A stretch of 19,834 nt of DNA from an uncultured Agathobacter sp. (GTDB taxonomy: Bacteria; Bacillota; Clostridia; Lachnospirales; Lachnospiraceae). The stretch spans positions 1 to 19,834 of the forward strand of contig CAJUND010000042.1 in the NCBI GenBank assembly GCA_910587655.1, in the 5' to 3' direction. The number at the start of each line of letters is the position of its first letter. Position 1 is the first letter of the stretch. Shown here piece after piece: positions 15,609-19,834 of this stretch. The position numbers and the translations under genes were made by a program. A model generated the notes under the pieces. It ran no database searches and was not told the DNA's origin. It saw only the letters and a program-made list of their open reading frames with translations.

Positions 15609-18151
15609 TTACGGTCAAGGTAACTGGGAAGAACAAGAAGGGAAAGAAGCTGTCCAAGACGCTGAAATGCGCCGTGACGGTGAAGACCCCTAAAATCACC
15701 GCCGCACCTGCACAGACCGTAAAGGTTGGCGCAACCGTAAGCGTAAAGCCTTCCGTAAAGCCTGCAAGCGCAAAGCTCAGCTACAAGAGTTCCGATGCGG
15801 CAGCTGCAGCCGTTGATGCAAACGGCGTTGTTACCGGTGTTGCTGCGGGAAAGGCAACGGTTACCGTTACTGCAAAGGTTGGAACAAAGACACTTACTGC
15901 CAAGACGGATGTGACTGTTGAGGCAAACGAAGTTGTACTGTCTGATGTGAAGCAGACAGCAGCAAATGCATTTACTGCATCATTCACCGGGGATATCGGC
16001 AAGCTTACAAAGGATGACATCACTGTTGAAAAAACAGACAAGACTGCAGCACTGGAAATAAAGGACCTTACAGTTGCGGCTGACGGAAAAACCGCAGCAG
16101 TTACCCTTAACAAAAACATGGAAAACGGTGTGAAATACAGCGTAACCATCAAGGGAGTAACAAAAGAAATTGATGCAAAAGTCGGCGATGTCACAAAGGT
16201 GGAAGTCCTCACAAAAACAGCACAGCAGGGCAAGGACACAAAGATTGACTTCAGACTCTGGGATGCAAACGGAATTGATGTGACACCTGCAAAGGAAATC
16301 GACAGCACATGCCAGATTACCGTAACCGGGGATTACCAGAGTGCTGAAAGGACACCTTCCAAGGCTGCCATCACAATGTCAAAGATTGGCGACAAGGCAG
16401 AAGTTGAGATTACCTATGACACAGGTGCAAAGGATTTTGTACCGTTAACCGGAAAGGGTACAATTGAATGTGTAAAGGCTGAGGCTACAGAAGGAACCGC
16501 TGCATTCAAGGTATCGAATGTTCTTAACGACAAGAGCAAGTGTGAAAAGTTTTACAAGGAAGATTCTGACAAAGAGGTATCCGTTGCTGAAGGCAAGGAA
16601 AAAACCGTATACTTCTGTGCAACCAATGCAGACAAGACAGAAGCAGTGAACTACGACAAGTACGAGGTGGAATCCGCCAATGAGAATGTTTTTTCTGTTT
16701 CCGCAGTGAAGGATAACGGAAAATACCTGGAGATCGTTGTAACCGGAAACAATGCCGGATCTGCTGCAATCAATGTCAGCGCATCCAAGTACGGCGCAGT
16801 GTCATCCTACCGGATTCCGGTAACAGTAACAAAGGATGAAGTTGCAACAAGGATGGAGGCATCCATTGACAGGACAGAAATGTCCAACTCACCGGATCCT
16901 GACTACAAGGCAACAATTACCGTTAAATTTTTTGATGCAGCAGGCAAAGAGGTAACAAAAGATACAGATTACTCTGTGGAAATCACCAATACCTCAGACA
17001 AACTGAGCCAGGATTCAGCTGACGGTGTTTCTATTGAGAACAAAAATGAATTTAAAATCGATACAACCAGCGTGCCAGGTAACGACTATAAACAGGTTAA
17101 ACCAAAAAGATACCAGCTCAGGGTTACAGGACAGGATACCGTTGCTGACAAGACATTCGTAAAAGTACTCAGCGTAACTGTGAAGAAGCTGTCAGAGGAT
17201 GCTTTTAATTCTTCCAAGGGTGCAGCAATGGTTTACAAGCTTGAGATGGCAAAGTCAAAAGTAAGTGAGGAAGCTGCTGTCAAGAATACTGCAGACGGTA
17301 AAAACAAGGTAAGGGTTTATGCTGAGTGCGGCAACCTGTTTGCAGGATATGTGGATCAGAACGGTGATATTGCAACAGATCTGATTTATGCAACCCCGGC
17401 AACACAGATCACCCAGGTAGGTGTGGCTGTCAGCTTTGGTAGCGAATACTATACGAACACTGGTGCAGGTGCTACCAGTTGTGACCTTGTTTATGACAAT
17501 CTTGCCGCAACCAATACAAGGGCAGGTGCCAAAATGCTTATCAGTACAACTCCAGCTGACCGCTATGTGGAATACAGTGTAACCGGCGGTACCCTTAAAG
17601 ATGAAATTAAACTCCCTTCCGTTACATCAGGCGGCGCTATTGATCCTATCAGTCTGACAGGCTGCACGTATGGTGACAGTACACCTGTTGGAACTGGTTA
17701 CATTGCAATGAAGAACGGCAAGGAAACTGATTTCCAGACACTGGCAAAGACCGGAAGATGGAATGTGGAACTGATTTACAATGACAACGGCGGCAAGGAG
17801 GTTGTCAAGTCCAACACCTTTACCGTGGAAGGACTCGGGTTCACACCAAAGGTGACAGCAGGTGACAGGGATGTCAGTGCACTGAGCTTTGATGAAATCA
17901 ACAAGGCACTTTCCACCAACGTTGACATGAACAATGACAACGGAAGCAGCATTTCCATTGTCGGTCTGATTTACACTGACAAGGACAGTAAAAAAATGGT
18001 ATGCGCACATGCAGGAGATTCTGTTGCAGCAACCAATACTGACGGTACAAAGACATTTATCAAATATGCAGTCGTAGTGGATAACGTGGATGGTGGTACA
18101 ACCCCAATTTACTACTGCGTACCGCTCAACGTAACATTTACATTAAAATAA
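15461..18151 (+). CDS. 5'-truncated, apparently silent paralogue of the Ig-like surface protein
   Basis: The reading frame is open from 15461, but meaningful coding starts at about 15609. Upstream residues are low-complexity readings of AT-rich DNA, with no Shine-Dalgarno site before TTG 15461 or ATG 15476, no signal peptide and no promoter. From 15611 the protein (about 847 residues) begins in the middle of the domain found in the expressed copy: 25 of 27 residues match its residues 94-120. A Big_2-like domain follows (KPASAKLSYKSSD, GVVTGVAAGKATVTVTAK) and then a long diverged series of beta-rich segments in the same order. No stop codons interrupt it. Codons are less biased and more G+C-rich than in the expressed copy. 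It is best read as a stored cassette, less likely a recent pseudogene. Confidence 0.75.
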   Translation: MRVSCMYINCYLPRLNFYFFLFCDIDYICCFWLSMGFLIEFWIDHFHIVFTVKVTGKNKKGKKLSKTLKCAVTVKTPKITAAPAQTVKVGATVSVKPSVKPASAKLSYKSSDAAAAAVDANGVVTGVAAGKATVTVTAKVGTKTLTAKTDVTVEANEVVLSDVKQTAANAFTASFTGDIGKLTKDDITVEKTDKTAALEIKDLTVAADGKTAAVTLNKNMENGVKYSVTIKGVTKEIDAKVGDVTKVEVLTKTAQQGKDTKIDFRLWDANGIDVTPAKEIDSTCQITVTGDYQSAERTPSKAAITMSKIGDKAEVEITYDTGAKDFVPLTGKGTIECVKAEATEGTAAFKVSNVLNDKSKCEKFYKEDSDKEVSVAEGKEKTVYFCATNADKTEAVNYDKYEVESANENVFSVSAVKDNGKYLEIVVTGNNAGSAAINVSASKYGAVSSYRIPVTVTKDEVATRMEASIDRTEMSNSPDPDYKATITVKFFDAAGKEVTKDTDYSVEITNTSDKLSQDSADGVSIENKNEFKIDTTSVPGNDYKQVKPKRYQLRVTGQDTVADKTFVKVLSVTVKKLSEDAFNSSKGAAMVYKLEMAKSKVSEEAAVKNTADGKNKVRVYAECGNLFAGYVDQNGDIATDLIYATPATQITQVGVAVSFGSEYYTNTGAGATSCDLVYDNLAATNTRAGAKMLISTTPADRYVEYSVTGGTLKDEIKLPSVTSGGAIDPISLTGCTYGDSTPVGTGYIAMKNGKETDFQTLAKTGRWNVELIYNDNGGKEVVKSNTFTVEGLGFTPKVTAGDRDVSALSFDEINKALSTNVDMNNDNGSSISIVGLIYTDKDSKKMVCAHAGDSVAATNTDGTKTFIKYAVVVDNVDGGTTPIYYCVPLNVTFTLK
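15609..15690 (+). repeat. Shared block between expressed and truncated surface genes, copy 2
   Basis: This is the direct-repeat partner of 10379-10460, about 5.2 kb away. It forms the very start of homology in the truncated copy. A join at the 16-base identical part would fuse the promoter, leader, signal peptide and first 92-93 codons of the expressed gene in frame to this copy. Confidence 0.85.
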
Positions 18152-18169
18152 AAGGAACCCATTCGTTCG

Positions 18170-18214
18170 TTACGGAAAATGCAGGGCATGTCCCTGCATT
18201 TTTCATTTCCGTAA
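18170..18214 (+). terminator. Nested double-stem terminator after the truncated surface gene
   Basis: The inner stem AAAATGCAGGG/CCCTGCATTTT (18176-18186 with 18192-18202, loop CATGT) runs into T's. An outer stem, TTACGGAAA (18170-18178) with TTTCCGTAA (18206-18214), is an alternative or partly overlapping closure. The presence of a good terminator suggests the copy derives from a complete transcription unit. Confidence 0.85.
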
Positions 18215-18282
18215 ACACAGAATCTTCCGGCCGTTAACGGTAACCGAAAATTTACGGCGCGGGCATAATTTTCCGGTACGGC

Positions 18283-18310
18283 TTCCAATCATGGATTATT
18301 GTGCTATAAT
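18283..18310 (+). promoter_or_regulatory. Promoter of the second AAA-ATPase-like gene
   Basis: TTCCAA (18283-18288), a 16-base spacer and a perfect TATAAT (18305-18310). The start would be near 18317, and AGGAGG at 18335-18340 lies 10 bases before ATG 18351, the same spacing as in the minus-strand copy. Confidence 0.75.
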
Positions 18311-18350
18311 AACATCATAAACGCGGAACCGGACAGGAGGAAACCCATTC

Positions 18351-19757
18351 ATGAAAAAAGTAGGCATCGGAAAACAGGACTTTGCATCCCTTCGGGAGGA
18401 AAAATGTTTTTATATTGACAAAACATCATTCATAAAGGACTGGTGGAACTCAAAGGATGACGTGACACTGATCACAAGACCCCGCCGTTTCGGGAAAACC
18501 TTAAACATGAGCATGGTGGAGTGCTTCTTTTCAGACCGTTACAAAAACCGCGGGGACCTGTTTGAAGGGCTGGAAATCTGGGAAGACCCGGAATTCCGTG
18601 CACATCAGGGGAAATGGCCGGTACTGTTTTTAAGCTTTGCCTCTGTCAAAAACAGTTCGTATGAGCAGGCCAGGAAAAAAATCTGCTCACTGATCAAAAA
18701 ACTGTACAGACAGAATGACTTTCTGCTGGAAGGCAATACACTCAGCGAGGACGAAAAACAGGATTTTGCCGGGGTGACGGCTGGCATGGACGAGGCGACA
18801 GCCGCGGATTCGCTCCATAACCTCTGTCTGTATCTGAGCAGGTACCATGGCAGGAAGGTCATCATCCTCCTCGACGAGTACGATACCCCATTGCAGGAAG
18901 CGTACGTGAACGGCTACTGGCAGGAGCTTGTTTCTTTTACCAGGGGACTGTTCAACTCCACCTTCAAGACAAACCCGTACCTGGAACGCGGGCTGATGAC
19001 GGGAATCACGAGGGTAAGCAAAAAATCCATCTTTTCCGACCTGAACAACCTGAAAGTGGTAACGACAGGCAGCAGCAGTTATGAGGCTGCCTTCGGCTTC
19101 ACGGAAGGGGAGGTGTCTGCCGCCCTGGATGAGCAGGGAATGTCCGGTGAAAAGGAAAATGTAAGGAAATGGTATGACGGGTTTTCGTTCGGCGGACATG
19201 CAGGCATCTACAACCCGTGGTCCATCACGAATTTCCTCGATACCGGAAAACTGGAACCGTACTGGGCAAACTCAAGTTCCAATGCCCTTGTTTCCCGTCT
19301 GCTCCAAAAAGGCCCTGCCAGTGTCAAGAAAAACATGGAAACCCTGCTGTCGGGCGGTACCGTCCGGATTATGGACATTGACGAGCAGATTGTCTTTGAC
19401 CAGCTGTACACGGTTCCAAATGCCGTGTACAGCCTGCTGCTTGCGGGGGGATACCTGAAAGTGACAGACACCGACATGGGGAATCCGAGCGGTCATTACC
19501 ACCACGACCTCAGGCTTACAAACTTCGAGGTTTCCGTGATGTTTGACAACATGGTCCGCAGCTGGTTTGCGGCGGCAGATGATGACTACGGGGAATTCGT
19601 CCGTGCCATGCTCATGGGGGACCCTGAGGCAATGAACCACTACATGAACGAGGTGGCGCTCGCGACATTCAGCAGTTTTGACACGGGAAAAAGCCCGTCC
19701 CAAAAAAGTGCGCCGGAACGTTTCTACCATGGCTTTGTGCTGGGGCTGTGGTGTTAG
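18351..19757 (+). CDS. AAA-ATPase-like protein, copy truncated before its nuclease domain
   Basis: This 468-residue protein follows the intact copy at 13603-15285 residue for residue: GIGKQDFASLREEKCFYIDKT, Walker A RPRRFGKT, Walker B LDEYD, GLMTGITRVS, IYNPWSITNFLD and FYHGFVLGL. It then ends in WC and a stop where the intact copy continues for about 95 residues with the PD-(D/E)XK core. The break falls at about 19748-19753, after which the DNA no longer resembles the intact gene. A one-base loss could explain the first few bases past the break, but what follows is unrelated, so insertion or rearrangement is more likely. Promoter and binding site are intact, so an ATPase-only protein could be made. 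Its G+C content is higher than that of the first copy. Confidence 0.82.
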   Translation: MKKVGIGKQDFASLREEKCFYIDKTSFIKDWWNSKDDVTLITRPRRFGKTLNMSMVECFFSDRYKNRGDLFEGLEIWEDPEFRAHQGKWPVLFLSFASVKNSSYEQARKKICSLIKKLYRQNDFLLEGNTLSEDEKQDFAGVTAGMDEATAADSLHNLCLYLSRYHGRKVIILLDEYDTPLQEAYVNGYWQELVSFTRGLFNSTFKTNPYLERGLMTGITRVSKKSIFSDLNNLKVVTTGSSSYEAAFGFTEGEVSAALDEQGMSGEKENVRKWYDGFSFGGHAGIYNPWSITNFLDTGKLEPYWANSSSNALVSRLLQKGPASVKKNMETLLSGGTVRIMDIDEQIVFDQLYTVPNAVYSLLLAGGYLKVTDTDMGNPSGHYHHDLRLTNFEVSVMFDNMVRSWFAAADDDYGEFVRAMLMGDPEAMNHYMNEVALATFSSFDTGKSPSQKSAPERFYHGFVLGLWC

Positions 19758-19834
19758 TATATAAGTGTGGACAGGAAAAGTTGTAGTGGTCAAGCATTTT
19801 TGTAACACTTAGGACTAATAAAATCCGTTTTTAT
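19753..19834. mobile_element. Possible end of an inserted element truncating the AAA-ATPase gene
   Basis: The DNA after the break is AT-rich and carries a long inverted repeat: TTAGT (19754-19758) plus TAAGTGT (19762-19768) opposite ACACTTA (19805-19811) plus ACTAA (19814-19818), with a small asymmetric internal loop and a 36-base apical loop. An element end or a hairpin-bearing recombination site would explain both the break and the structure. No transposase is visible before the window ends, and I cannot name a family. Confidence 0.35.

Overview
The window looks like chromosome of a Gram-positive clostridium, most likely a member of the Lachnospiraceae. The evidence is moderate-to-low G+C, strong AGGAGG-type ribosome binding sites, sigma-A promoters, a tRNA without an encoded CCA end, a one-chain clostridial-type PurL, a Cas4-like nuclease/XPD-type helicase fusion, and secreted lysine-rich proteins with bacterial Ig-like domains. 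This placement rests on recognition of families, not on a database search.

Bases 1-5525 are ordinary core and household genes: the 3' part of a tRNA-Trp with its terminator, a small HPr-like protein behind a near-consensus promoter, a nuclease-helicase fusion, and a LysR regulator divergent from a secreted L,D-transpeptidase with an acidic proline-rich tail. Bases 5526-9478 hold a full-length purL (FGAM synthase with fused glutaminase) with its own promoter.

Bases 9479-19834 are accessory and the most interesting part. A secreted Ig-like surface protein (831 aa) is expressed from a strong promoter through a roughly 425-base leader with several hairpins. About 3 kb downstream, in the same orientation, lies a second gene of the same kind that lacks promoter, ribosome binding site, signal peptide and the first 93 residues, yet stays open for about 847 codons. 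The two share an almost identical 27-residue segment exactly where the second copy begins, in the same reading phase. Beyond that segment they diverge strongly while keeping the same layout. This is the arrangement expected of an expression locus plus a silent cassette for surface-protein variation.

Between and beside the two copies sit PD-(D/E)XK-type genes. An AAA-ATPase-like/nuclease gene and a transposase-like Rpn relative form an operon on the minus strand. A second AAA-ATPase-like gene, truncated before its nuclease domain, follows the cassette on the plus strand. The two AAA genes thus bracket the silent cassette as a diverged inverted repeat. The last 80 bases carry a foreign-looking junction with a long inverted repeat that ends the second AAA gene.
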